A stretch of DNA of 64,000 nucleotides from Methylocystis sp. Sn-Cys (GCF_016745395.1 NZ_JAERVJ010000001.1:1-64000); one strand, 5' to 3'. Shown: positions 9,706 through 17,906, counted from the first letter of the stretch. Program-made: numbers and translations. Notes: generated by a model from the letters alone, not told the origin.

Positions 9706-10095
9706 CTATCGCTCGAGCCTTATCCAGGCGACGACCGCGCCTCCCGGCTCCGCCAGCACCGCCATGCGGCCGACGCCCGGAATGTCGAAGGGCTCCTTGC
9801 AAGTTTTTGCGCCGGCCTCGACCGCCTTCTTCAGACGCGCATCTATGTCATCGACGGCGATGTAGGTCAGCCAATGCTCCGGCACGCCGTCGAATTGCGC
9901 GCCTTTCATCTCGAACATGCCGCCGACCCGCGCCTCGCCGGAGAAGATGATCCAATAGGTCATGTCCGGCGCCGCCATGGCCTCGAAGCGCCAGCCGAGC
10001 GTCTCGGCGTAAAATTTTTGCGCGCGCGCAATATCGCGGACGGCAAGTTCGCTCCAGCAAACGACGCCATGCGGGGCGGTCATTTCATTCGCCAT
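9706..10095 (-). CDS. VOC (glyoxalase/bleomycin-resistance fold) protein
   Basis: A 129-residue protein of the vicinal-oxygen-chelate superfamily with two beta-alpha-beta-beta-beta modules: GVVCWSELAVRDIARAQKFY at the start, WLTYIAVDDIDARLKKAVEAG in the middle and a GRMAVLAEPGGAVVAW end strand. This arrangement (an SELAVRD opening and PGGAVVAW ending) is that of the 'VOC family protein' group often annotated as glyoxalase-like without known substrate. Its ATG overlaps the end of the upstream SDR gene by 11 bases, so it is probably the last gene of the thiamine operon transcript. Substrate unknown. Confidence 0.8.
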   Translation of the reverse strand: MANEMTAPHGVVCWSELAVRDIARAQKFYAETLGWRFEAMAAPDMTYWIIFSGEARVGGMFEMKGAQFDGVPEHWLTYIAVDDIDARLKKAVEAGAKTCKEPFDIPGVGRMAVLAEPGGAVVAWIRLER

Positions 10096-10990
10096 TGCCG
10101 TCTCCGTCAGAATAGTGGACGCGAAGCTTGTCGCGCGTCTCGTGGAAGCCCAAACGACGCGCCACGAGCCAATCTACAAATCGCGCCGGCAGCAGACTTG
10201 GCAAGGTCCGACCGATCCCATTGGCGACGGGGATGCGCGCGGGCGGGCGGCGCGCAGTAAGGGCGCGCAGCACGGCATTGGCCACCAGCTCCGGCCCCGG
10301 TGCGGCGCGTCCGCCGTCGACGGCCCATTTTTGCATGCGACGCGCGGCAGGTCCGTAGATGGTCATGTCGAAAGGACTGAAGTCGCGGCTGTCCGCCTTG
10401 TCCCAGATCGGCGTCGCAATCATGCCGGGCTGGATCACGATGAGATCGACGCCATAGACCATCAATTCCCGGCGCAGCGCGTCCGACATGCCCTCGAGCG
10501 CGAATTTCGATGCGTTGTAGGCGCCCAGAAACGGCGAGGCCACACGGCCGGCGACCGAGCTCATATTGACGATCCGCCCCGGCGCGCCCCCCTGCGGCGC
10601 GCGCGCGCCCAGCAGCGGCGCGAAGGCCTGCGTCACCTGCAGCTGGCCGATAAGATTTGTTTCAAGCTGGTGGCGCAGATCCGCAATGGAAAGATGCAGC
10701 AGCGGCCCGGGCACGGCGACGCCTGCATTATTGACGAGGCCCGCGAGCGTCGCGCCGCCGAGTCGGGCTTCAACATCTTGTGCGGCGCGCGCGACGGCGG
10801 CCGCATCCGTGACATCGAAGAGAAGCGGCGAGAAATCATCGCCGAATCGCGACTGCAAGCGCTCGGCGTCCGCGCTCTTGCGGACCGACCCGAAGACGAA
10901 GAAGCCGTGTTTCGTTAGAATTTCCACACAGGCGAGACCGATGCCCGTCGAAGCGCCGGTGACGACGACCGCGCGTTTTTCAATAGCCAC
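10085..10990 (-). CDS. Short-chain dehydrogenase/reductase (SDR)
   Basis: Classical SDR of 301 residues: an NAD(P)-dependent oxidoreductase with the cofactor motif TGASTGIG (11-18), the structural NNAG motif, and the catalytic Ser plus YNASK (Tyr and Lys). The start is GTG at 10990, with AAGGAG six bases upstream; the longer frame to 11074 overlaps the preceding gene and has no ribosome site. It begins 11 bases after the ThiE-amidase stop and overlaps the VOC gene, so it is likely co-transcribed with the thiamine genes. The substrate cannot be read from the sequence; the C-terminal part is like SDRs acting on lipids or retinol-type alcohols, which is only a guess. Confidence 0.88.
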   Translation of the reverse strand: MAIEKRAVVVTGASTGIGLACVEILTKHGFFVFGSVRKSADAERLQSRFGDDFSPLLFDVTDAAAVARAAQDVEARLGGATLAGLVNNAGVAVPGPLLHLSIADLRHQLETNLIGQLQVTQAFAPLLGARAPQGGAPGRIVNMSSVAGRVASPFLGAYNASKFALEGMSDALRRELMVYGVDLIVIQPGMIATPIWDKADSRDFSPFDMTIYGPAARRMQKWAVDGGRAAPGPELVANAVLRALTARRPPARIPVANGIGRTLPSLLPARFVDWLVARRLGFHETRDKLRVHYSDGDGNGE

Positions 10991-11001
10991 GTAAAACTCC
11001 T

Positions 11002-12363
11002 TCAGGTCAAAAGGCGTGTCAGAACGTCTATGGTCGAGGCGTCGGCGCGCCCATCGACCCGCGCTGGCCGCCAATGCCGTTGAAAGGCAGCGACGGCCGA
11101 CGCCGTATCTTCATCATAGACGCCAGTCTCGTTGATTTTATAGCCGAAGGCCGCGAGCTGCCGTTGCAGCCGCGCGACCGCTTCGCCAGCGGAGTCGCCT
11201 TCAAGCGCCGGACCATCGTCGGGCGGCAAAGGTTCGACATAACGGCCGACGCCGGCGGCGGCGAGACGCGCCCAGGGAAAGAACTCGCCGGGGTCCATCT
11301 TGCGGCGCGGCGCGATGTCGGAATGGGCGAGCACGCGCTCGGGCGCGATCTTGTGACGCGCGCAAATGTCGCGCGACAGAGCAATTACGGCCTCGATCTG
11401 CGCTGGCGGAAAATCATGCGGATCGATATGGCCCGGATGGACGATCTCGACGCCGATGGAAGCCGAATTCATGTCGGTTTCGCCCGCCCAATAGCTGGCG
11501 CCCGCATGCCAGGCGCGGCGCGACTCGGGCACGAGCTGCAGGATGCGGCCGTCTTCCTCGACGAAATAATGCGCCGAGACTTCCGCGATCGGCGAGCATA
11601 AAAGCTCGAGCGCGCCCTCCGCCGTCGGGATGCCGGTATAATGCAACACCAGCGCCGAGACCGCGCGCGCGCGGGGGCCGTGGTTGGGCGAGGGGAAGAC
11701 TTTCGCGCCCGCGAACTCCGGGGAAAAGGCGCGCGTCAGCTCCGGCGAATCGCGCCAGGGCGCTGTCGTCGCCACCCATTCGACCGCCCGCGATTCCGGA
11801 TCGCGGGCGCGCAGTACGTCTGTGACGACGCAGGCGCTGTCGGCGCCCGCCGCCAGCGCGAGGCAGGCGCGGGCCGGCGTGAGGCCGCCGATGGCGACGA
11901 GCGGGATGTCGCCGATGCGCTCCTTCCAGGCGCCGAGCTTTTCGAGGCCCTGCGGCGCGAATTTCATTTCTTTCAGCAGCGTCGGCCAAACGGGCCCGAG
12001 CGCCACATAATCGGGCGAGATCGACAATGCGCGGTCGAGCTCGGCCTCGTCATGGGTGGAAACGCCGATTCGCACCTCGTGGCGGCGCAGGGCGTCGAGA
12101 TCGGCGCCGTCGAGATCTTCCTGCCCGAGATGCACGAAATCGCAGCCGGCGTCGATCGCAAGCTTCCAATAGTCATTGACGATGAGCTGCGCGCCCGCGG
12201 TGCGGCAGAGATCGCGCGCACGGAGGATCTCCTCACGCACTTCGGACTCAGGGCTATCCTTCACGCGCAATTGCACGAGGCGGACGCCGAGCGGCAGCAG
12301 CCGCGCCAGCCAGTCGGCGTTATCGACGATGAGGTAGAAGGGGTCGAGATTGAAGGTCGGCAT
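11002..12363 (-). CDS. thiE: ThiE-like thiamine phosphate synthase fused to Amidase_2 and PG-binding domains
   Basis: One uninterrupted frame of 453 residues joins two proteins that are normally separate. Residues 1-195 are a full-length ThiE TIM barrel, which condenses the thiazole and pyrimidine moieties: QLRVKD (31-36), IVNDYW (61-66), HLGQEDL (78-84), ALGPVWPT (121-128) and AIGG (157-160). Residues from about 215 to 378 are an N-acetylmuramoyl-L-alanine amidase of the AmpD/AmiD type: SPNHGPR, zinc ligands H241 (HYTG), H347 (AHSD) and D357 (DPG). Residues 393-452 are a peptidoglycan-binding type 1 domain. No stop codon separates them. A GTG at 11775 (residue 197) could start a free amidase but has no visible ribosome site. 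No signal peptide is present, so the amidase half would be cytosolic, as in AmpD cell-wall recycling. It follows thiG by 111 bases that hold a strong palindrome. Confidence 0.88.
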   Translation of the reverse strand: MPTFNLDPFYLIVDNADWLARLLPLGVRLVQLRVKDSPESEVREEILRARDLCRTAGAQLIVNDYWKLAIDAGCDFVHLGQEDLDGADLDALRRHEVRIGVSTHDEAELDRALSISPDYVALGPVWPTLLKEMKFAPQGLEKLGAWKERIGDIPLVAIGGLTPARACLALAAGADSACVVTDVLRARDPESRAVEWVATTAPWRDSPELTRAFSPEFAGAKVFPSPNHGPRARAVSALVLHYTGIPTAEGALELLCSPIAEVSAHYFVEEDGRILQLVPESRRAWHAGASYWAGETDMNSASIGVEIVHPGHIDPHDFPPAQIEAVIALSRDICARHKIAPERVLAHSDIAPRRKMDPGEFFPWARLAAAGVGRYVEPLPPDDGPALEGDSAGEAVARLQRQLAAFGYKINETGVYDEDTASAVAAFQRHWRPARVDGRADASTIDVLTRLLT

Positions 12364-12403
12364 AGGCGGCGGTCTACCGCTTTTCGAAGCTGTTTGCGAC
12401 GTT

Positions 12404-12468
12404 GTTGCGCGCCTGAAGGCGCGCGGTCCGATGCTCGCTAATGGACCGCGCGCTTTCAGGCGCGCAAC
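12404..12468. repeat. Strong inverted repeat between thiG and thiE (family C)
   Basis: Two 26-base arms (12404-12429 and 12443-12468) are reverse complements at 25 of 26 positions, with a 13-base loop. The core is CCTGAAGGCGCGCGGTCC and its mirror. It would form a very stable hairpin in the thi mRNA. No U-run follows, so it is not a classic terminator. A related palindrome with the same GGACCGC...CTTCAGGC core lies at 56103-56182 beside bioF. Confidence 0.85.
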
Positions 12469-12474
12469 AGTTTC

Positions 12475-13281
12475 TCAGAGCATATCCTCGAACGGCCGCC
12501 CGATCACCGGCGTCGAGGGCTCCGCCATGTCGCGGGGCGTCATCGGCTTGGCGCGGAACGCGAGCCGCCCAGCCTCGGCTGCAAGCCCGAAAGCGCGCGC
12601 CATGGCGACAGGATCGCCCGCCCGCGAGACAGCCGTATTCAGCAACACGGCGTCATAGCCCATTTCCATCACCGTCACGGCATGAGACGGCGCGCCGAGC
12701 CCGGCGTCGACGACGAGCGGCGTCTCCGGAAAATGCGCCCGCAAGGCGCGCAGCGCAAAAGCGTTGTTGACGCCGCGCCCCGACCCGATCGGCGCCGCCC
12801 AGGGCATCAAGACCTTGCAGCCCGCATCGAGCAGCTTTTCGGCGACGACGAGATCATCGGTCGTATAGGGAAAAACCTCGAAGCCGTCGGCGACGAGCGC
12901 CTTGGCCGCTTCGACAAGCCCGAAGACATCGGGCTGCAACGTATCCTCCTCACCGATGACTTCGAGCTTGATCCAGTCGGTCTCGAAGACCTCCCGCGCC
13001 ATTTGCGCCGTCGCAATCGCCTCCTTGGCCGTGCGGCAGCCCGCCGTATTGGGAAGCACGCGCGCCCCCAAGTCCCGAATGAGGCCCCAAAAACTCTCGC
13101 CCGCGCGTGAGCCGCCGGCCTCCCGCCGCAGCGACACCGTAACGATCTCGCAGCCCGAGGCGCGGATCGCGTCGGCAAGGATCGCCGGCGAGGGATAGCG
13201 CGCCGTCCCGAGCAGCAGCCGCGACCTTAGCGTCGCGCCATAGAAGGTGAGCGGATCAGCTTCGGTCATGAGCTCTTGCAT
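12475..13281 (-). CDS. thiG: Thiazole synthase ThiG
   Basis: Cytosolic enzyme of 268 residues that builds the thiazole phosphate ring of thiamine from deoxyxylulose phosphate, dehydroglycine and the ThiS thiocarboxylate. The Schiff-base lysine is K105 in DWIKLEVIG, followed by the characteristic LQPD, PYTTDD and [12 protein letters not shown] segments and the C-terminal phosphate-binding [12 protein letters not shown]. The ATG abuts the stop codon of thiS, so the two are translationally linked. Length is typical (about 255-270). Confidence 0.97.
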   Translation of the reverse strand: MQELMTEADPLTFYGATLRSRLLLGTARYPSPAILADAIRASGCEIVTVSLRREAGGSRAGESFWGLIRDLGARVLPNTAGCRTAKEAIATAQMAREVFETDWIKLEVIGEEDTLQPDVFGLVEAAKALVADGFEVFPYTTDDLVVAEKLLDAGCKVLMPWAAPIGSGRGVNNAFALRALRAHFPETPLVVDAGLGAPSHAVTVMEMGYDAVLLNTAVSRAGDPVAMARAFGLAAEAGRLAFRAKPMTPRDMAEPSTPVIGRPFEDML

Positions 13282-13479
13282 TCATCCGCCCTGCCGCGGC
13301 GTGACGATCTCCACCGCATCGCCCTCCTGCAGCGTGGTCTTCTCGCGGTCCCTGTCGCGCACGAATTCCTGATTCAGCGCCGTGCCGACCTTCTGATGCT
13401 CATAGCCCAACTCGCGCAGCAGGGCCTCCAATGTGGTGGCGTCCACGTCACGCGGACGCCCGTTCACCCGAATCTGCAT
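13282..13479 (-). CDS. thiS: Sulfur carrier protein ThiS
   Basis: A 65-residue ubiquitin-fold sulfur carrier. It ends in the required Gly-Gly (PRQGG), which is adenylated and thiocarboxylated before donating sulfur to ThiG. It starts inside the last codons of thiO (32-base overlap) with a strong ribosome site, GGAGGTGAT, two bases before the ATG, and its stop directly precedes thiG. The gene for the activating enzyme ThiF is not in this window. Confidence 0.96.
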   Translation of the reverse strand: MQIRVNGRPRDVDATTLEALLRELGYEHQKVGTALNQEFVRDRDREKTTLQEGDAVEIVTPRQGG

Positions 13480-14458
13480 CCATCACCTCCGGAAAATAGG
13501 CGCCGCGAAGAACAACCTCTGCGGCGCGCCGCGCCAGCGCGGGGGCGAGCAGGAAACCATGCCTGTAGAGCCCGTTGATATAGATCGTCTTTCCACGCTG
13601 CGTCAGGCGGGGAAGATTATCCGGATAGGCAGGGCGCACATCCGAGCCCGTCTCGACGAGCTCCGCCTCGGCGAAGGCCGGGTGAATGGCGAAGGCGGAA
13701 TTGACGAGTTCCACAACCGAGCGCGCCGTCACCCGCGCGCGCTCTTCATTCTCGATCATCGTCGCGCCGACCATGAACACGCCCTCCCCGCGCGGCACGA
13801 CATAGACCGGCCGGCGCGGATGCAGCATGCGGATGGGGCGGGAGAGGGAAATCTCGTCGCTGCGCAGAATCAGCATCTCGCCCTTCACGCCGCGCAGCCG
13901 GGCAAGCGCATCGCGCGCGGCGAACCCACGGCAATCGACGGTCCAGTCGGGAGAGGTAGCAAGCGCCTGCGCCTCCGCGCCATAATGCCGCACGACATTC
14001 GGCATTTCGGCAAGCCTGTCGGCAAGCGCCTTCATCGCGGCGCGCGGATCGAGATGCGCCTCGCGCGCAAAATAAAGCGCGGCGTCGAAGCGCTCGGCGA
14101 GATCGGGCTCCAGCCCCGCGACGCCCGCGCCGTCGAGCCGCTCGAAGTGATCCGTCCGCCGGGCGAAATCGAAAAGCTCCGCGCCTTCGCGCGGCGCGGC
14201 GACGACAAGAGTCCCGGCGACAGTGGCGACAGGAACGTCGGCCGTCCAGAAGGCGAGCGCCTCCTGGCCAAGCTCGGCCACGAGCGGCTCGGCGCTCTCC
14301 AGCTCGCACCAGGGCGCGATCATGCCGCCCGCAAAACGCGAGCAGCCCCGGCCTGGCGTCGCCTGGCGCTCGACAAGCTCCACCTGCGCCTCGGCGCGCG
14401 CCAAGGCATAGGCGGCGCAAAGCCCGGCAACGCCGGCGCCGATGACGCGCGCTAGCAT
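13448..14458 (-). CDS. thiO: Glycine oxidase ThiO
   Basis: FAD-dependent oxidase of 336 residues that converts glycine to dehydroglycine (iminoglycine) for the ThiG reaction; this is the aerobic replacement of ThiH. The start is the ATG at 14458, giving MLARVIGAGVAGLCAAYALA with the dinucleotide-binding GxGxxG motif at the very N-terminus. A frame extending to 14743 would translate the TPP riboswitch and is rejected. The C-terminal GLYRHGFLLAPALA is typical of ThiO/DAAO proteins. It is the first structural gene of the riboswitch-controlled thiamine operon. No thiC was seen in the window. Confidence 0.93.
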   Translation of the reverse strand: MLARVIGAGVAGLCAAYALARAEAQVELVERQATPGRGCSRFAGGMIAPWCELESAEPLVAELGQEALAFWTADVPVATVAGTLVVAAPREGAELFDFARRTDHFERLDGAGVAGLEPDLAERFDAALYFAREAHLDPRAAMKALADRLAEMPNVVRHYGAEAQALATSPDWTVDCRGFAARDALARLRGVKGEMLILRSDEISLSRPIRMLHPRRPVYVVPRGEGVFMVGATMIENEERARVTARSVVELVNSAFAIHPAFAEAELVETGSDVRPAYPDNLPRLTQRGKTIYINGLYRHGFLLAPALARRAAEVVLRGAYFPEVMDADSGERASA

Positions 14459-14489
14459 AGCGCGCCTGCAAAGTAACGAGAGTTGAACA

Positions 14490-14632
14490 CCATCCCTCCG
14501 CCAGCATCTGAACTGGATCAGGTTCGAAGGGTCGCCGCGCCCCACGTTCGTTACGAACGCGCTTCCGCAGCCTCTCAGCCCCGTGGCGGCGCGATCCTTC
14601 CGCCGCCGGGCGGGGCTCCCCCGGCGTCCGAA
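14490..14632 (-). promoter_or_regulatory. TPP riboswitch (THI element)
   Basis: Read on the minus strand, this leader contains the conserved THI-box pieces in order: GGGGGAGCCCC, a GC-rich extended P3 hairpin, GGGGCTGAGAGG, then ACCCTTCGAACCTGATCCAGTT and the closing GGCGGAGGGAT. The pyrimidine-sensing CTGAGA is at 14573-14578. It lies about 30-170 bases upstream of thiO. Binding of thiamine pyrophosphate is expected to turn off expression of the operon, probably by masking the thiO start region, since no U-rich terminator is visible. The outer stem limits are approximate. Confidence 0.95.
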
Positions 14633-14795
14633 GATTCGCGCAAAACAGCCGCCCGCGTCAAGCGCCGCGGCGGCGGCGCGTGACGTTTGTGTGGCAGGAA
14701 GCGGGCTTGCAAGACCGGCGCGGATCGCCCAAGCTCTGTTCATAAGAAATCGCGCCAGGGAACAAACCGGCGCGCCTGATCGGGAGTGAAATCAT

Positions 14796-15377
14796 ATGCG
14801 CCTCGTCTCTATGTCGGCTGGTCTTCGCGCGGCCGCCGCCGCCTTGTTCGTCGCCGGCGCCCTCGGCTTCGCCGCGCCCGCAGAAGCCGCCAAGCTCGGC
14901 CCCTATTTCCCGATTCCGAACGGCTTCAACCTCACAGGCGTCGCCAAAGACGCGCTGCTGAACATCCAGGCGAGCTGGCTGAAGAACGGCCTCGACAATC
15001 TCGAGAAGGCGAAGAAAGAGACGGAAGCCGCTCTGGAAAAGGCCAAGGACGGCGCGCAGGACCAGGTCGCGGCGCTCGAAGCAAAGGTCAAGGATCTCGA
15101 CAAGCTGATCGACGACACCAAGGCCGAGATCGCCGTCGCAACCGACACGACTGCCTCCCAAGCGGTTCAGAAAGACCGCAAAAACAAGCTTCTTCTCAAT
15201 CTCAATCAGTGGATCAACGAACTCAACCACATGGCGACCGAGCAGATGAAAATCGCCATCATGTCGGACGGCGCCGTGGCCATGACGGCGGAAAAGCTCA
15301 ATCACCAATATTCGCAAAATGCCGACGATCTCGAACATGCAAAGCGCGACGCGAGCGTCGAAAACTGGGGCAAGTGA
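14796..15377 (+). CDS. Exported alpha-helical protein of unknown function
   Basis: A 193-residue protein with a signal peptide (hydrophobic run 9-27, cleavage near AEA-AKLG). The mature protein opens with GPYFPIPNGFNLTG and then a long charged helix (about 68-120), rich in Lys/Glu/Ala and likely a coiled coil, followed by a second helical part with NQWINELNHMATEQ. GGGAGTG lies about eight bases before the ATG. An internal ATG at residue 6 is an alternative. No family was recognised. It follows the divergent thiamine riboswitch region and is monocistronic, ending before a palindromic repeat. Confidence 0.7.
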   Translation: MRLVSMSAGLRAAAAALFVAGALGFAAPAEAAKLGPYFPIPNGFNLTGVAKDALLNIQASWLKNGLDNLEKAKKETEAALEKAKDGAQDQVAALEAKVKDLDKLIDDTKAEIAVATDTTASQAVQKDRKNKLLLNLNQWINELNHMATEQMKIAIMSDGAVAMTAEKLNHQYSQNADDLEHAKRDASVENWGK

Positions 15378-15402
15378 TCGACCGCCGATAAGCGACTCCC
15401 TC

Positions 15403-15487
15403 TCATGATTGCGAGGAGCGGAGCGACGAAGCAATCCAGGGCAGCCACGGCGGCCCTGGATTGCTTCGCTTCGCTCGCAATGACGGG
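15403..15487. repeat. Palindromic repeat, family A copy 1
   Basis: An element of about 85 bp whose arms are the mirror pair ATTGCGAGGAGCG...GAAGCAATCCAGG and CCTGGATTGCTTCG...CTCGCAATGACG. It sits between two convergent genes. Other copies in this window: 19946-20031, 22653-22740, 40870-40953, 45414-45500 (inside cobK), 59209-59292 (inside the copA frame) and 60394-60478. Confidence 0.9.
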
Positions 15488-15547
15488 ATGAATTGCCCGA
15501 TACGCGAGCGTCGGAAATGCTTGCGAAGCCCTTCCCGCGCCCTTCCT

Positions 15548-15931
15548 TCAGAACGGAAAATCATCGCTGACGGCCGGCTTCCGCAAGTCGGCCTCGAGCC
15601 GCTCCAGCCGTTTCGCCGCGTCGTCCACCGCCGCCACCGCGCGTTCTTCCAGCGCCACAGAGGCTGTTTTCACAGCGTCGAGCTCGGCGCGCAAAGCGGC
15701 GAGCTCCGCCTCCAAAGCCTGCGCTTTGTTGCGCGCGTCGGCGGCCTCGTCGGCGATGCTCAACGCCGCCATCACCACGACGCGCTGCTCGCCGATCTCG
15801 CGGAAATTATCCTTCATCGAGAGGATCTTGCCCTCGACATAGCGCGCCAGCTCTTCGAGGCGCGGCTCTTCGCCGTCGTCGCAGGAGAGGCGGTAGGTGC
15901 GCCCGGCGATGCTGACGATGACGGCGGCCAT
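15548..15931 (-). CDS. zapA: Cell division protein ZapA
   Basis: A 127-residue ZapA homologue that bundles FtsZ filaments at the division ring. The N-terminal domain (MAAVIVSIAGRTYRLSCDDG, then LEELARYVEGKI) is the ZapA beta-alpha fold, and a long coiled coil (about 65-115) mediates dimerisation. The ATG at 15931 is chosen over a longer frame because it gives the exact family N-terminus and follows the DUF4164 stop by four bases. The acidic C-terminus ends SDDFPF. It pairs with the upstream DUF4164 gene, as commonly seen in Hyphomicrobiales. Confidence 0.9.
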   Translation of the reverse strand: MAAVIVSIAGRTYRLSCDDGEEPRLEELARYVEGKILSMKDNFREIGEQRVVVMAALSIADEAADARNKAQALEAELAALRAELDAVKTASVALEERAVAAVDDAAKRLERLEADLRKPAVSDDFPF

Positions 15932-15935
15932 GGCG

Positions 15936-16256
15936 CTATTCCCCGACCGGCGCGCCGCTCGCCTGCCCCAGCGCGGCGGCGACGTCGGCCCCTGCTTCAT
16001 CCAGGCGGCGCAGCACTTCGTCGCGCGCTTTCTCCAGCGCGCTGACATGCGCGAGCGCGGCGTCGAGCTCCAGAGCGAGGCGACCGCGGTCGTCCTGCAT
16101 GATGTCGAGCTCCTCCTCCAGCTCCGCAGCGGAAACATCGTCTTCCAGCTTCACAGCCATGCTTCGTTCCAGCCGGTCGAGAGCGGCGCCAAGGCGACCG
16201 AGCGCCTGATCGAGCCTTTCGGCGGATTTTCCAGCAGGCTTTTCGGAATGCGTCAT
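15936..16256 (-). CDS. DUF4164 coiled-coil protein
   Basis: A 106-residue acidic helical protein (MTHSEKPAGKSAERLDQALGR...) predicted to be coiled coil over most of its length, with RLDQALGRLGAALDRLE and LEEELDIMQDDR segments. The pairing with zapA and the sequence pattern match DUF4164, a small alphaproteobacterial family probably linked to cell division, though its role is not established. The ATG at 16256 is chosen; the longer frame runs into the gap promoter region. It is divergent from gap. Confidence 0.82.
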   Translation of the reverse strand: MTHSEKPAGKSAERLDQALGRLGAALDRLERSMAVKLEDDVSAAELEEELDIMQDDRGRLALELDAALAHVSALEKARDEVLRRLDEAGADVAAALGQASGAPVGE

Positions 16257-16392
16257 CGCCGGGCTGCGCCCTATTTCTCGCGGGGAAAAGGTTGCGGCCG
16301 GCCTGCGCCGATTCGCCGTAACAGGTTGGTAGCATGAAACGGGCGAATCCCAATTAGACAGCACGATCCATGCCGCACGGCGGCGCGCCGCG

Positions 16393-16420
16393 TTGACAGG
16401 GGGGCGCGAGGTGCTATCAC
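16393..16420 (+). promoter_or_regulatory. Likely sigma-70 promoter of gap
   Basis: TTGACA (16393-16398) and TATCAC (16415-16420) are separated by 16 bases and lie about 100 bases before the gap start. A good ribosome site, GAAGGAG, follows at 16504-16510, nine bases before the ATG at 16520. Confidence 0.55.
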
Positions 16421-16519
16421 ACCCTCGCCTCGCATCAGGCCCGGCGCGCGGCGCAAGAGACGCAGCCGGGTGAAAGCCGCTTTCCTCATGGAGCAAGCGG
16501 CGAGAAGGAGATTTTCCAA

Positions 16520-17527
16520 ATGACCGTGAGAGTGGCCATCAACGGCTTCGGGCGCATCGGCCGCAACGTCCTTCGCTATATCGTCGAATCGGGCCGCACG
16601 GATATCGAGGTCGTGGCCATCAACGATCTGGGCCCGGTCGAAACCAACGCCCATCTCCTGCGCTACGACTCGGTGCATGGCCGCTTCCCGCATCAGGTGA
16701 CGGTCGAGGGCGACACGATCGACGTCGGTCGCGGCCCGATCAAGGTCACCGCCATCAAGAACCCGGCGGAGCTCCCCTATAAGGAGCTGGGCATCGACGT
16801 GGCGATGGAGTGCACCGGCCTCTTCACCGCGCGCGACAAGGCGAAGATGCTGCTCGAAGCGGGCGCCAAACGCGTGCTTGTTTCCGCGCCTGGCGACGGC
16901 GCCGACCTCACGGTCGTTTATGGCGTCAACCATGACCGACTGACCAAGGAGCATCTGGTCGTCTCCAACGCCTCCTGCACGACCAACTGCCTCGCGCCGG
17001 TCGCCAAGGTCCTGAACGACGCCATCGGCATCGAGAAGGGGATCATGACGACGATCCACTCCTATACCGGCGACCAGCCGACGCTCGACACCTTCCACAA
17101 GGACCTCTATCGCGCCCGCGCCGCGGCTCTCTCGATGATCCCAACCTCGACGGGCGCCGCCAAGGCCGTGGGTCTCGTGCTGCCGGAGCTCAACGGCAAG
17201 CTCGACGGCTATGCGATCCGCGTGCCGACGCCGAATGTTTCCGCGGTGGATCTGAAATTCATCGCCAAGCGGCCGACGACCAAGGACGAAATCCACGCGG
17301 CCATCAAGGCGGCGGCCGACGGTCCGATGAAGGGCGTGCTTGCTTACACGTCGGAAAAGCTCGTCTCCTGCGATTTCAACCACTGCCCGGCCTCGTCGAC
17401 CTTCCACCTCGATCAGACCAAGGTGATGGACGGAAACCTTGTCTCCATCCTGAGCTGGTACGACAATGAATGGGGCTTCTCGGGCCGCATGACCGATACG
17501 GCGGCGGCGATGGGGAAGCTGATTTAA
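16520..17527 (+). CDS. gap: Glyceraldehyde-3-phosphate dehydrogenase (type I)
   Basis: Cytosolic enzyme of 335 residues that interconverts glyceraldehyde-3-phosphate and 1,3-bisphosphoglycerate in glycolysis, gluconeogenesis or the Calvin cycle. It has the N-terminal NAD fold NGFGRIGR (8-15), the catalytic C153 in SNASCTTNC and H180 in TIHSYTGDQ, and the C-terminal [10 protein letters not shown]. The AINDLG loop (33-38) contacts the cofactor; NAD versus NADP preference is not decided here. It heads an operon in which two small unknown genes separate it from pgk. No phosphoribulokinase or RuBisCO is present in the window to indicate a Calvin role. Confidence 0.98.
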   Translation: MTVRVAINGFGRIGRNVLRYIVESGRTDIEVVAINDLGPVETNAHLLRYDSVHGRFPHQVTVEGDTIDVGRGPIKVTAIKNPAELPYKELGIDVAMECTGLFTARDKAKMLLEAGAKRVLVSAPGDGADLTVVYGVNHDRLTKEHLVVSNASCTTNCLAPVAKVLNDAIGIEKGIMTTIHSYTGDQPTLDTFHKDLYRARAAALSMIPTSTGAAKAVGLVLPELNGKLDGYAIRVPTPNVSAVDLKFIAKRPTTKDEIHAAIKAAADGPMKGVLAYTSEKLVSCDFNHCPASSTFHLDQTKVMDGNLVSILSWYDNEWGFSGRMTDTAAAMGKLI

Positions 17528-17552
17528 GACGCAACCAATCGAGGAGCCTGGC

Positions 17553-17906
17553 ATGACGACGAGTGAGACAGGCTCCTCGACCCCGTCGAATGAAGCGTCG
17601 GACATCGAGACGCCGACCGGGGAAAGCGCGCTTGCCGAGCTGGGCCTCGCGCTGGAGAAGGCTTTCGCGGACATCAAATGTCTGCGGTGTGGCAATGAGA
17701 CTTTCTTCCTCGCCACCCCGGCCCAATATGTCTATGAAGGCGGAAACGCCTACGCCGCCGACGCTCGCCTCCATTGCTACGGAGGCCCGATGATCGAGAC
17801 GGTCAATCTGATTTGTAAGCGGTGCGGCATGGTCGAGTCGCACGCGTTAAATATTCTCAGAGATTTTGCTACGAAAGCCCTGCCGGAAGGTGCAAATGGC
17901 GAGTAG
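17553..17906 (+). CDS. Small zinc-ribbon-like protein between gap and pgk
   Basis: A 117-residue protein with an acidic, low-complexity N-terminus (1-25) and a probable zinc ribbon: C43-x2-C46 (CLRC) and C88-x2-C91 (CKRC), with another Cys at 75. It lies 25 bases after gap and overlaps the next gene by 11 bases, so it is part of the same transcript. Zinc ribbons of this size are often protein- or nucleic-acid-binding adaptors, but no function is known and no family was recognised. Confidence 0.72.
   Translation: MTTSETGSSTPSNEASDIETPTGESALAELGLALEKAFADIKCLRCGNETFFLATPAQYVYEGGNAYAADARLHCYGGPMIETVNLICKRCGMVESHALNILRDFATKALPEGANGE

Noticed and set aside
14521..14532. GGTTCGAA resembling a tRNA T-loop
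   Set aside because: It is part of the conserved core of the TPP riboswitch on the other strand; no cloverleaf can be drawn.
14459..14743. N-terminal extension of ThiO
   Set aside because: It would translate the TPP riboswitch and lacks the FAD-binding N-terminus, which begins at the ATG at 14458.
15378..15547. A 6S RNA gene, often found just downstream of zapA in this class
   Set aside because: The gap downstream of zapA is filled by a family A palindrome and leaves only about 60 bases; no 6S-like long bulged hairpin was seen.
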